A stretch of DNA of 64,000 nucleotides from contig MNCI01011534.1 in assembly GCA_015680685.1 (NCBI GenBank), positions 130,119-194,118 on the forward strand. The letters are read 5' to 3'. The stretch's first letter is position 1, and each line of letters begins with the position of its first letter. A program made the translations under genes and the position numbers. Source of the DNA: Gnetum montanum (lineage: Eukaryota > Streptophyta > Gnetopsida > Gnetales > Gnetaceae). Below, piece by piece: positions 25,440 through 37,359 of this stretch. The notes below the pieces were generated by a model. It ran no database searches and was not told the DNA's origin. It saw only the letters and a program-made list of their open reading frames with translations.

Positions 25440-27250
25440 ATTCTTTGTGACACACCATTACTCAAAGGAGCTTGAAATTAAGCATTATTTGTAGAATTAA
25501 AATATGGTTCTTCCAACAAGCACATAAGCAATTCTACCAAGTAACCTTTATTTAGATGGGAATATTCGTAGAATGGAAAAATAATTATACTAGAAATACA
25601 TTTTTTACCTCTATCACATCAGGTCATTTTGTGGTATAAGTTCATAGAACTTTAAAAGGAGTTTATGAAAGGACTATATAAACAAGATCCTAAGAAATGA
25701 AAGATATTCACCTACACCTTGTCAAGTCAAATATTTTGATGAAAAGTATAGAACAAAAGTTGGCTTTGTAAAGAAAATCAAAGATGGTTCTACAAATTAT
25801 GCTATCATAAAGTGAGTTTGTATGTAGAATTGAAATTCAACCTCACTAGTAATGTCACATGTCATAATGTGGGAGTTCAAGTTGCATGGTTCATAGAACC
25901 AAAATTAGGTTCTACAAGAACATATAAAACTAGCTCTACCACATCAACTTGTCTATAGAATGATTCTATAAAATCTAGATTTGGCTCTACAAACAAGCTT
26001 AAAATCATTTCTACATGCCATATCATTAGGATGTAGTAAAATAAGCTTGTATGAAGAATCAAACTTCAACTCTATAATAAATCTCACTTCTACCTCTACC
26101 AAATCAACATTTAGAGTGGTGTTAAGAGAGATTAAAGTATGTGGCTCTTAGAACCTGAATTATGCTTCACAAAAAGCTTTCAAAGTAGTTCTACAATGTC
26201 AATCTTAGAGAAAGGTCACTACTCGTGGAGTTAAAATTGGGTCCTATATGCAAGCATGGAAACGGATCTACCACGTCAGCTTATTCATAGAATCAATTTA
26301 TAAAGTCGAAAATTAGCCCTAAGAAAAATATTAAATTGGCTCTATCACATCAATTCTTGAAAAGTTAATTACTCCATTAAGCTAAGTTTGTTTTTAAAAG
26401 AAAGCTTTAAGGGTTTTACCATGGTAGCTTTAATGAAGAGCAAGTTCCTACAATCGAAATAATTCAAAATAAGCAATGGTTGGAACAAAAGGAGCATCAC
26501 TTGTAGAGCTAAAATTTGGCTCTAAAAGTAAGCATGAACACATTTCTACCACGTCAACTCATAGAACTAGCTTATAAAGCCAAAATTTAGCGCTACAAAT
26601 GGTATTAAAATTGGCTCTACCATGTTGGCTTTAGTGAAAGAGCATTGCTCATAGGGCTAAATTTTAGTTCTATAAGCAAGCACAGAAATAGTTCTACCAT
26701 GTTAGATCATAGAACTAGTTTATAGAACTAAAATTCAACTCTAGAAATGAACTTAAGAATCAGTTCTACGAACCACATTATCTTTGGAAAATTAATGAGC
26801 TCATCAAATTGGGAAAGTAAATCCAAAAGAATGGACCTCAAGTAAACTTTGCCATGTTAGATTTAGTATAATGGTAGTTTGTAAAATCAAAAATTGGCTC
26901 TACAAAGTAAATCCTAAACTTGTTCTATAATCCATGTCGAGATAAACAAAGCTTATCTCAAATCCACAAAGTATCATGAGTTTAATTTGCTCACATGCAT
27001 AGTATATTTGGATACAACTCAACATACAATATGGCTTATAGAATCAAAAGCTAGTTCTATGAATGAATTCTTCAATCAATCCTCCATGTTAGCTCTTTTG
27101 TAGAAGAAGTACATAGAACTTAAAATCCACTTTGTAAGCTAGATTGAGAGAGGTTCTACAAGTTGACATCAACACATGAGGATTTAAAAAGGGAGTTATA
27201 AGTCATCCCACATGTTAGCTCAAATGATTCTACAAATGAATTCTATGAGC
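25440..27250 (+). repeat. Degenerate TTCTACCACGTCA repeat field in the E5 LTR
   Basis: A loose unit of several tens to about 100 bases recurs across roughly 1.8 kb. It is built from TCTACCACGTCAACTCATAG, AGAACTAGTTTATAGA and AAAATTGGCTCTACAA words, each in many mutated forms (for example near 25925, 26270, 26550, 26615, 26690). Copies also occur in the truncated right LTR near 52500. It looks like an old tandem array in U3. Confidence 0.6.
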
Positions 27251-27635
27251 TTGAAGGATGCCACATTAATAAAAGCAAAATCAAAGTGGATTCTTCTAAG
27301 TAATTAACTACCCATATAAAGTAACCCCTAAATATGAACAAAACTAAAACAACTAAATGAGATGAGGTAATGAGTCAAAAAGCTTTTAATAGGGTAACTC
27401 AATGAGATCAAAGCTTGTGACGTGGTCAAGAACCAAGTCTAACAACCTTTCCATAAGTGAGAAAATTAAAGAACAAAGCTTTGAACATTAATAAGAAAAA
27501 TTAGGGTATATTTCAAATGTGCAACTATTAACAAATAGAGCCTAGAGAAAAAATAGATATAAGAGCTACAATAGAGTTTTCATTAAAGTGTAAAGGCATA
27601 TCTACAGAGTTCACACAAAATCCATTAGAAAAATA

Positions 27636-28258
27636 GCAAAAATGTCTCACAAAGAGAAGGAAGAGGTACCTCAAAAATTTTAGGATATCAATCCCTTTAC
27701 TTTCTCTAAGTACTTGCAACAATTCAACCTAAATATTTACCAAGTTCAAGAATGGATTGATGTCATGCAGTTAGAGTTGGAAGTGAAAGAAGCAAAATTA
27801 TTCAACTTCAATGAAGATCATGATTTAATAGAAAAATTAGGTCGTTAGTCTACATAATCAATGAAAGAATGGTAGGAGATATACTAGGAAATAAAGTTTT
27901 TTAAATATGATGATGATGATGGCAGTTACTAGAATCATGAATGAAACTGCCAAGAAGAAACTAGAATTGAAATAAGTTTGTGCTAATGTAGGAGCTACTT
28001 TAACATAAATAACTAATTCCTTAACTAAATTAGTTTTGGTAGAAAAAATTGCTAAATAAGTTGTAAATAGGCTTAATGACACCAAACTAGATATGATGAA
28101 TCATGCTATTAAGAATCTTCTCAATCATGGAAGATTATCTCAACTATCAATTGAAGGATTCTATATTTAGAGAATGAGGAGAATTTACCAAGATAACAAA
28201 CAATTGTTAAATAGCCTACACCTATATGAGAAGAACATGAGGCAGTTGGGGCCTTAAT
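27636..28258 (+). pseudogene. Uncharacterised ORF remnant upstream of E5 gag
   Basis: From ATG at 27636 a protein-like frame reads MSHKEKEEVPQKF, then after a stop INPFTFSKYLQQFNLN and WIDVMQLELEVKEAK. A frame change near 27905 leads to MNETAKKKLELK and KLDMMNHAIKNLLNHGRLSQ, then ends near 28258. Its composition (Lys/Glu/Leu-rich, helical) and length of about 200 codons suggest a real gene once. It is not a recognised gag, protease or pol. It lies inside the putative long LTR or leader. Ogre elements have an ORF1 upstream of gag, a possible but unproven parallel. Confidence 0.45.
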
Positions 28259-28289
28259 TTTGGAAATTACTGTAATTTCCAAAGGTTGT

Positions 28290-28298
28290 TATATAAAG
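28290..28298 (+). promoter_or_regulatory. TATA box candidate for E5
   Basis: TATATAAAG lies downstream of GGAAATTACTGTAATTTCC, a perfect inverted repeat. It stands about 690 bases before the primer-site-like sequence, a layout fitting LTR U3-R-U5. Inference from context. Confidence 0.45.
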
Positions 28299-28978
28299 CC
28301 CAAAGTAGATTTGTTATGGTGAGGGGGAGCACTTCTAGGGAATATTTTGGTTAAAGAAAAGCTTGTAAAATATTTTTCTTAATGGAATTCTAAATAGGTT
28401 GTATCTATTTTCTTTAGCTTTCAGCTTTTAGTTAGTAATTAGATTGGATAGCTTTCCCTTACTTGTCTAGCCTAATCATTGCATAACTATATTTGGATGA
28501 AATGTTTTGGAATAGGTTATTTTCTTTATGAGCTGAGGTTTAACTTATTTTTATTATTTTGATTGGATAAGATAGCTTTTATAAGTGTCCATTCTAAATG
28601 ATTCTAACATAGTAGTAATGTTATCTTTGTTTAATTTTGAGATTTTTGAATAATCTTTCTATTGTAGTCTCCTACTCTATCTAGCAAAACATTTATGATC
28701 TAGCTTCAAGAAGTTAGGAAATATATTGCTCATAATTAAAGATTGACAACTTCTATAAAATTGCTCATCCATTATATTAGTTATGGAATGTTTAAGGCTA
28801 TGCTTATAGGAAAGCTAATTGATTTCCTTTAATTATGCTAAGAAATAGCTACAAGAGATAGTCATTAACTACATATAAAATAACACATTGTTAGGAAAAC
28901 TTTTCATTGTTGAATATACTTAGCCATATTTAGCTTAATTGTACTAGAAAAAGCTATTTGGGGGTGTCCATGCCTTGG

Positions 28979-28992
28979 TGGTACCAAAGACC
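28979..28992 (+). other. Primer-binding-site-like sequence of E5
   Basis: TGGTACCAAAGACC resembles the initiator-Met type TGGTATCAGAGCC with one inserted base. It precedes gag by about 410 bases. Weak but well placed. Confidence 0.4.
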
Positions 28993-29400
28993 AACAACCA
29001 CCTAAAATGAGTAATCACTATAAGTTGTTTCTTATGACAAGATTGTTCCCTTGTCATAATAGTTTAAATTGATGCTAGAAGAAGGGCTTATTGTAAAAGC
29101 GTATCAAAATTTATTAGAATATATTAGGTTAGAGTAAGTCATAGGTTAAATTACATTAGCTATTCTGTCTCATGAATAAATCCTCAAATAAATAAGAAGA
29201 TTTCAAAAGTTGAACAAACACATTTAAACTTAAGACTAAGACTACATCAAAGGAGGAATCTGAGACCATAATTAGAAACTTAAGTAGTGGAATAAAAACA
29301 TGAGAAACTAAGATATCACCTTTAATCAAGGATTTTTATTTCAAAAGTAAAGATAAGTTTAAAATACAACCATCTAGAAGAAAATAGAATTTACAACTAA

Positions 29401-30720
29401 TGGCCAACCCACCTCTTGTTAATCCATTTCAACTATCCATACCTTTAATGTTCAATGCTCATCACAACATTCCTAAGGTAGCTTGTAAATACCTACCATA
29501 ATCATACAACGTTGGTAAAGCTTATTTAGTAGACTAATATTTACACCTATTTGAGTTATCTTTTGTTCATGCTAATATTCAACATCAAGATCAAGCTTAT
29601 AGACTATTTATAGGAAACCTTATAAACATGGCTCAAATTTGGTATTTAGACATACCCAATAATAGTGTCACTAGCTAGGACAATATGAAAGCCTTATTCA
29701 TAGCCCAATTTGGCAATCAAATTGAACATTATCTACATGGTGGCTTAGTCCAAATAAAATAAGAAAATAAGGAATTAGTAAGATAATTCAATATCAAATT
29801 TCAGCGAGTGTGTGGCTTGTTTCAAAATCAGTTTCAACCAAGTAATGAAGTCTTGTGGGGTACTTACTTAAATGCTATCAAGCCTAGAATCTCAATTTGA
29901 TTATGAAGAACTCCAAATATTAATACTTTAGCCAACCTTTATAGTAAAGCTATAAAATTAGAAAGGCAATAGAATTTGATTCTAAATAACATACATTCTT
30001 CTATGAAGGTGCCTCAAAAAGGAATATTTCCTTTTCAAAATTTAACTAAATCCAAAACATTATCCTCAATCAGTGGTTTCAAAGAGTTATAAGGTAAAAA
30101 TCTTGATAAATATAGGCTATTAAAGGAAATTTTGAACAAAATTATCAAGTTAGAAAAAGCTATGTCAAAAATAAAAATTAAAGTAGGAAATTTAGACAAG
30201 TTAGAAAATCAAAAATTCAAAATAATCTTGAAGATACAAATGAAAACGAGGCCTTCGCTAATTCAAATATAATAAAATTTGAAGAGGAGTTTAGGAAATC
30301 TATGTACCCAGGTATACATTATTTAGAAAAGTCATCTAGTAGCAAGACATCTAATGGCTCAGAATTAGGATACTCATCCAATAATGATTGTAATAATAAT
30401 GAAGAGCCTAGGTATGAACTTAGAAATATGAAAGAAAAATGATGAAATCTAGGCCACCAAATTCAATACCATAACCAACTAGAAGAAGAAAACTCTTTGA
30501 AGAAAAATAAAAATCAAAGAAGAAAATCCAACCAAATGAAGATAATCATTAAGATCCTTTTCTAAGAATATTTTAAAACCCAAGACTTTATGTTAAAGGA
30601 GGGTACAATATAATAGAAGATCTAAAAAAAATTAGAGCCAATTTTAGTCTTTATGAATTAATTCAAATTGAAGATACTGAAAGAGAATTTTGGAAGAAAT
30701 TAAAAGCAAAAAGAAAGTTG
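29401..30720 (+). pseudogene. E5 gag remnant
   Basis: Starts MANPPLVNPFQLSIPLMFNA. The capsid region carries DQAYRLFIGNLINMAQIWYL, FIAQFGNQIEHYLHGG and EFN-like NIKFQRVCGLFQNQ blocks (29590-29830). The C-terminal part contains NPRLYVKGGYNIIEDLKK and FSLYELIQIEDTEREF near 30575-30700, a block I associate with gag-pol junctions of Tat-like plant elements. Several stops (TAG/TAA) interrupt it. No clean zinc knuckle seen. Confidence 0.8.
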
Positions 30721-30971
30721 TGATATTACTATAAACTACATTTATAATATTGATAAACCTAGCAATAGGATCCCATTTGTAGCTGATAGAGATGCTCCAC
30801 CTTTCTTATTAACTCTTAAATTAAAAAGGAGATATCTACACAACTATTTAGTTGATTTAGGAGCCACTTCTATGCGAATGCCCTTATCAATATGTAATCA
30901 ATTAGGATTAAAACTAGAGTAATCAAATAGGAAAATTGTCAGAGTTGATAAGAGTAGAGTTAAAATAATAG
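30721..30971 (+). pseudogene. E5 protease, first part, cut by E6
   Basis: Reads FVADRDAPPFLLTLKLK, then NYLVDLGATSMRMPLSICNQ at about 30845-30905, with the D-x-G-A protease motif intact, and LGLKLE just after. The frame runs into the E6 insertion at 30972 and resumes at 46995. Confidence 0.82.
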
Positions 30972-31767
30972 TGATGAGTGGCGAGGTACCCCTACAATCA
31001 ACCATACGAATACAAGCGTTTCATGCACAATTCGGTTGAACTCCGCAAAAGGACTAGTTGTGGAATCTAGATAATTAGCCTTAGGTTGCAGTTCACTGTC
31101 TTCCCACCTTGACTAGTGTTAACTTTGTCATGTATGGTTTAGTCCAGAGTGAGGTGTATGATGTGTTCTATACTAATGCTATTCCTGAAGACAATGGAAG
31201 GTAATATTCACTAAGCTAAGAGAGAAGGGTGAGAGAGAATCTAAGCTAGCCTAAGTGCGATGAGCATCCGTTCCTTAATCATCCATACACATCTTGGACC
31301 TCGTGCATGACTACCACTGGGATTACCAAGCGCAGATCCTAGGTACGCTACTGGGTTTCCAAGTAGTCATACTTAAATGCTCTTGATCAAGTCATACTCA
31401 TTCCGCGTTTAATAGGAGTTTAGGGTGAGAAGATACTAACTAAGAAAGTAGTAAATAACAATTAATTAAATGATTAAGCTAAGTGAATGATGCAATGATG
31501 AAGTAATCTTGATCTTTATTTCCGGTCATGTGCATGTCCAAGTACGTCACACTTGAATAAGGACGCCATACAATTACAATCACCACATTGCGAGCATACA
31601 CTGGGAGGAAAAGGGTTGAGAGAAAAATGAAAACTAAAATCAAAACTAACTCTAAAACTGACTAAAGACTACCTATCAGAACTATCTACCTCTTATTTAT
31701 AGATGAGGAGATAGGCTACGATATTTACATATGTGATATCGTGGCTGGCTTAAATGGCGACTCATCA
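30972..31767 (-). repeat. E6 3' LTR (left)
   Basis: Pairs with 46200-46994. Contains, read on the minus strand, one GATATC and one variant upstream of the TATA sequence CTATAAATA (31694-31702). Confidence 0.9.
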
Positions 31768-31785
31768 TACCCCCACGACTGAGTG
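31768..31785 (-). other. E6 polypurine-tract-like site
   Basis: Minus strand reads CACTCAGTCGTGGGGGTA directly before the LTR start. The same TCRTGGGGGTA block abuts the LTRs of E7 (36548) and E9 (62640), so it is conserved in the family and sits where plus-strand priming takes place. Confidence 0.65.
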
Positions 31786-31948
31786 AAAACTCGTCCTCAA
31801 GTTACAGTGAGAACAAGCTCCATTGATTACATAATGGATAGGTACGGGATTATTGGATGGTGAAATTGGGTTTATGTCGCAATGCAGAATCAAGAAAAAA
31901 TTAAGACACAACACAAAGAATGTGCTACAGCTACAAAATTGGTGGAAC

Positions 31949-34714
31949 TCATGTAGTTCCTGGTGGTGGTGGCTCCTTCATAGGTGCTTTTCCCTTATCT
32001 TGTGCTCCAGGTCTTGGGGCTTGATGGCATTGAATTATGGCCTGGAGTTTCTCCTCTTCAGTCTAGGGATCTTGTTTCATCCATGATAATGTTCCGATGT
32101 TTGATGGAGTTGGCAATTCCCATGGACAGAGTAGTTGTGGAAACATTTGATTGGCCTTGACATATTAAGCTACAAATACCCGTCGTTCCTCTTCGTAGGC
32201 TCTAGCTTTATCTTTGTATTCTTGAAAATCCACAAGCCATTGAGCCAAATCTGTTGCAACACCTTTTTTTCCTTGGTAACTTGCTTTCACCACCTCAAGT
32301 TCAGAATTTGCAATCTCCAATTTTTGCAACATCTTCTTGCATTTTGCAAATTCTGTTTCATATTTGATGTAGGTGGTAGCTACCTATTGCTCGAGCTCTA
32401 TTCTTAGGCATCCTACTATTAACATGGAAAGGTTGGCATACCGCAAGTTTGCCAACTCCATGTATTCTATTAGGTCTTGGATCTACAAGTCCCGGTTCTT
32501 AACTTCCACCTGGTGGACCAATGCATATGTGTCTAATATGGCTCGCTAGTTAGTGTGTTAAGCATTGATAGCATTGATGTGGGCCTTTGCCATGTGGATC
32601 TCCTTCTCAAGGATCTATTTGTACATTCCCACTTGGTCCCAAAAGTGCTCCTTCAATTTTTCATGTCGTTTAGCCTCATTTTTCCACACACTTATTTCAA
32701 TAGCTATCTTTTGGCGGATGGTGCATACCTCCTCCATTGAGAGGGTTCGATTCTCCATGGCTAAATGGCTCATGTCTTGGTTGACCTAGATGAATTGTTC
32801 TCGCAGTTGATGGAAATGTTCTTTGAGAACATTCTTTTGCTTCTCCACAGCAGTCAACTAAAGGTTTTTGGCAACAAGATGCTTGTTTTCTTCCTGTAAG
32901 GCCTTGAGTGCCTTGATATGCGGATGAGTTTGCGCCTATGCTGCAGAGGCATCCCAAACAACCTTCTCTTTTTCTTCAACCACCTTCTTATTCTTCATTA
33001 GTAGTTTGGTTAGTTGCTCAGTTTTGAAACTATCTAGCTAGTCTGCATGAAAAAATTGCAAAGGGTCCCGCTGTGCTGCTTTTAAGGCAACGAGCTATTC
33101 CTGCAATTTCTGCACCTCTTCTTCAACATGCTCAACCCTCACTTCTATCAAGACTAGCTTCCCCTTAGTGGAAATGAGGTCTAATTGAATTGTTGTAACA
33201 TCTTGAGGGATGTCAAATAGGGACGTCATTACTTATCCTGTTTGTAGCAATCAATCAAGTGCATCCTCATGTTCTGCAGGAGTCATTAAGGCTCTGGCCA
33301 AAGTTTGAGCATCCTGTGCTCTCGTGAGATTTTTCGGTGGTACAACAGGTACATTGAACAATTCTTTAATATGGTCTACGAACACTTCTGTAGCTCCCAC
33401 TACATCCTGGTGTTGCATGACCACCACTATGGCCCCTTCACCAATTTCTAATTGCACTTGGAAAGATACAGTGTTTCCTGAGATCTGTTGTGACCAAGTA
33501 CTTTTCCCTCCTCCTGTATGAATATACACTTCACCCCTTGCGCAGTTTAAAGAAACTATGGGCTGCATGGCATCGTCAATGACGTGGAAGAGATTTGCGT
33601 CATCACGACTTCCCCAACTGACCATCTCAACGATGGCCCTGAGGCAGCTCATCGATGATCTGTAATCTTGTGGTGATGGTGGTTGATCCTGGTCTGTGCA
33701 AGGCCCTTCTTCTTATTGTTGGCTGGGTCCTACAAGTTGAGTTGCAGTTGGTTCAGTTGTTGGTTCTTCTTCTTATTCTGGTCCTAGTGTCTTACCAGTG
33801 ATTTTCCTTGCAGCTGGTGGCTTTAAAAGTTCAGCATCTGAAGCATTTTGGGCTTTTCAGAGGACATCATTAGTGTATCCCCTAATTCCAGCATGTCGAC
33901 ATAGCTTCCTAATAAGGCAAGGGAAGGGTAAGGTAAGATTCCCTGTCTTCCGTTCCTTGAACCACCTCAGGATCTCTGTCAAGTATAGATGAGGTAAGTT
34001 AGCATTAACCTTTCCCATCAGCATTGCACATCCTCTTGCCACATATGTTGAAATTCTTTTCAGGCCCTTCATGGGGAAGAGGTGATACGTTTCAATTTTG
34101 AAATAGATCCTCTCTTTCATTGTCAACTCTCCAACTGTCTTATCCCTGCCATACGCCCTTTCTAACCAAACTCGTTGCACATCAAGGTCTGAATAGGTAG
34201 ACAACTGAGCAACCTGGAGCCCTATGTTTGGAAGGTTTAATACTTTCAAAATGGCCTACACGGAGAAATCAACTATCACACTACAAATATTGATGATGGT
34301 GCCTTGTTCTCTATTGTGCCAAAATTGGTATGTCTCCCCTAAGTACCAGGCACCACTTTCAAAGAGGGTAGGCCATAAGGGAGATCCTTTGAGGAGATCC
34401 CTAACAGCCTCAAGAGCGAACTCTACAAAAGATTCAAAATTTAATTCCATAATCACCGCAGTGAATGTGGACCTTTCGTAGATAGCTTGAACACAGTCCT
34501 GGGGCAATGTGAGATGTTGTCCTTGTTCATGCACTGTAGCAACTCCTCCTTCTACCTACCCGTATTGTACAGTAGGAGGGTTCTCTTGATGAATGCTAAA
34601 TGATTGTTCCTTCTACTCCACATGTTGTCTGGTAGAGACTTTTTCTTCGCCTCTCTTAGGTCATTTACTTCCACCTTGAGCAGGACCTTCTTGTTGTCCA
34701 CGTTTTGGGGCCAT
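31949..34714 (-). pseudogene. E6 ORF2: large protein of unknown function (about 921 codons)
   Basis: From ATG at 34714 (MAPKRGQQEGPAQGG) to a stop at 31949 after EPPPPGTT the frame stays in register for 922 codons including stop, broken only by substitutions to stop. Residues ~160-290 (ELTMKERIYFKIETYHLFPM, VNANLPHLYLTEILRWFKER, LPFPCLIRKLCRHAGI) resemble, by memory, the 'putative plant transposon protein' family (Pfam PF20167) found with Athila-like elements. Residues ~355-480 form a second block (RAIVEMVSWGSRDDANLF, IGEGAIVVVMQHQDV). Residues ~490-880 are Lys/Glu/Leu-rich, likely coiled coil. No membrane segment or catalytic motif seen. E8 carries the same gene. Confidence 0.75.
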
Positions 34715-35598
34715 CTGCAATCACACGGGGTCAAGCGTTAGTATGGTTATTTCTAAAGTTAAGTTATACCTTACTTCTTGACTTAATTAATTATTATTTT
34801 TATCTCCATGTGATGTTTCCTACAAGATTATAATAATGGATCCTTTTTACTTAGGTGGTTTCCCATTTTAGTTTCCTGATGTACCTAAGGGGATGAAATT
34901 GTTTTTGACACATTTTATTCTTAATTTTACAACTAATTACCCTTGTTTATGTCCTTTAGGTGATGAAAAATTCCAAAAAAGTTATGCACTATTCGGCATA
35001 TGTCCCTCCCTCATGACTAAGCTGACCACTTCAGGTTCAAGTAGGTTCAGATGGAATAAAAATCGAAGTACTAGCGAGCAAGATATAGGTAGGAAAGCAA
35101 ATGTATTTTTGGAATTAAAAATGGGAATTAAGGACATGGGGCTATTTTTAAGAGGTTCTAGGGTAATTGAATTAGTTTGAAAGGCACAAATAATGAGATG
35201 TGGATGAACTTAAGAAATAAGGCCTCAGGTGGTAAGTGAGAGAAAAAGGCCATGTAATGGTTACATAGGAACATTGGAATTCAGAGGGCTAGTAATAAGG
35301 GAAAGAATGTTATGAAAAATAGGCTAAGGGTGAGAAATGGTGTGTGTGATCTGTGTCATAAGAAAAAATTACAAAAGATTACACAAGTGGGTCCTCCCCA
35401 AAGCAGGTTCCAACCTATAATGCCCTTGTGTAACCACACTTAAAAGTGTCTATGGGCACTAGAACGGTTAAATGTAATCCACATTGATTCCACAAAATAC
35501 ACACATGTAAATATCACCAGAATGAGGTGAGAACTCTACCTTACACATGACACGAGCTACAATTACACCAATAGTGAGATGAGATGAACTATAGAAGG
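34715..35598 (-). other. E6 non-coding block between gag and ORF2, right of ORF2
   Basis: No gene. Aligns in patches with 58060-59183 of E8, including the stem-forming block at 35397-35437. It lacks the GATATC/TATA module that E8 has at 58615-58675. Confidence 0.65.
35397..35437 (-). other. Conserved stem-forming block, E6 copy
   Basis: Minus strand starts GTGGTTACACAAGGGCATTA and ends with GGGGAGGACCCAC. The ends GTGGTT/ACCCAC can pair, and the centre contains AGGTTGGAACCT, a perfect inverted repeat. Copies exist in E7, E8 and E9. Confidence 0.6.
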
Positions 35599-36547
35599 TG
35601 ATGAGTGGCGAGGTACCCCTACACTCAACCATACGAAACGAGCGTAGCACGCGCGATCTGATTGAACTCCGGAGACTAAATGCCTAAATGCCCCATGGAA
35701 CACTTGGGGTTAATCATTCGTTGTCTTCCTAGACTTACTTGTTGTTGTCACAGTGTATGGTTAAGTAAGTCCGAGGTATATGATTTTTATAGCTTTTCTG
35801 ATTTTTCTCCTATGCTAAAGGGTGAGGGGTTGAGAAACTATCTAACTCTAACTAAGGACCTAAGTCTAAATTAACTAGCGTCAGCATCCGTTCCCACTTA
35901 CTGTACACACACTAAACTATGCAACTGTGGCTACCAAATGCTAATTGTTACTAGGATCACAACACGTAACGCATGTGCTCGAAGTGGTCGTACTGAGGCA
36001 CTTAACTAGCCTAAACGTGACGAGCAACTGATTCCTTGACTAGCTGTACACACATGTAGATGCTCGTAATCAAGTCGTACTCATCCCGTATTCTAGGAGT
36101 TGAGGTTAAGAGAGACTAATCGTGATGAGTAGCAAAATTCTTGGTTAGTCGTACACATTCGTCAATGCTTGTAACCAAGTCATACTCATCTCGTACTAAT
36201 GCATGTAATAAATAATAGGTAAGAAATAATAGGTAATAAACCTATTCCATGTATTGCAAGGTTTATCCACAAAGCTCGTCTTTATTGCCATACACAACTT
36301 GTGTTCAGGTACAAAGCTGCTTGAATAAAGAGCCGTTCACTTGGGGACTTCTACTGTGGGCACATGGAAAATATTCTATCTCTGGAGTGATCAAACTGCT
36401 AGAGTTTCCCTACTTCTAGCCTAGGATGAGAAATGAGGGGAGTGCCACCTCTTAATTATAGATTTGGCGGCAGACCGCGATATCGCGTACGCGATATCAT
36501 AGGGGGACGATGCGATATCGCGATGCATGCGATATCGCATCTCATCA
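35599..36547 (-). repeat. E7 3' LTR (left) with four GATATC palindromes
   Basis: Starts TGATGAGTGGCGAGGTACCC. At 36480-36540 GATATC occurs four times, mostly as GCGATATCGC with TACGCGATATC spacers, next to a TATA-like sequence CTATAATTA (36461-36469) on the minus strand. Confidence 0.9.
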
Positions 36548-37308
36548 TACCCCCATGACTGAATGAAAACTCATCCTTGAGTTCCTTACAATAATATTAG
36601 GTAGGTATGGAATTATTGAGGGAAATGGAACTAATGGGATGACATGTAAATAGATCATTATTACAAGACTTGACAAAATTTGTGTTCATGACAACAAGGG
36701 TGAACACATTATTACAATGACATCAGGCCTTTGTTGGCAACTGAGAAAGAAAGAGAGAGAAAGAAGTGTTGCTACTGCCAATGCCAAGATTACACCTTCG
36801 TTGTCCATCCATAAGTGCGTCATCGATCTTGCTCCTTGCATTGCTGCTTCTAGCATGGCTCCACTCCAAGTGTTTGCTCTAGATCCACTCCATTGTTTGC
36901 ATGGTCGCCATCTGCACACACAACATAATCTTATATTAGCAAGGGTAATTGAGTCATCATGTAATTGATACCTTGCTTCGGTGTAAGTCCATTGGCTAGG
37001 TTGTGGTATCGCTAATATGGATCTGGGAATATATTAAGGATGACTACCGAAATTGTAGGGGTAAGGAAGAAAATCAAAAATTTTGGGGCTAGGAGAAAAT
37101 CAAAAAAATCAGGCCCTATACCCCCATGACTAATCGTGAACCTCCGACAGCGTTAGAATCGAAAAAGAAAAGGAGTAAGAAAGAGAGATAAAAAAGGGAC
37201 AATTATGGCATCAATGAAATGGATGTCAAGATGGAAATGAACGAAACTAAAATTAATTGCAAAATATTAAGGGAAAGAAGTTAATGGATGCTCCAAATAG
37301 GAATGTCA

Positions 37309-37359
37309 GTGGGTCCTCCCCAAAGTAGGCTCATGCCATTAGTGCCCTGACAAACCCAC
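37309..37359 (-). other. Conserved stem-forming block, E7 copy
   Basis: Plus strand starts GTGGGTCCTCCCCAAAGTAG and ends ACAAACCCAC. GTGGGT and ACCCAC can pair. Nearly identical to 63399-63449 in E9. Confidence 0.6.

Larger units (their letters stand above)
24546..28970 (+). repeat. E5 5' LTR, probably about 4.4 kb
   Basis: The first ~1030 bases align with 51551-52580 (shared GGATTTAGATTACTAGGCTT and onward). The right end is inferred from a TATA box at 28290, a primer-site-like sequence at 28979 and gag at 29401. Very long LTRs are known in Ogre/Tat elements. Because the other LTR is truncated, its end cannot be confirmed; the LTR could instead stop near 27500, with a long leader. Confidence 0.5.

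Noticed and set aside
32697-32957. Cys-rich 86-codon frame
   Set aside because: Out of frame with ORF2 of E6, which explains this region.
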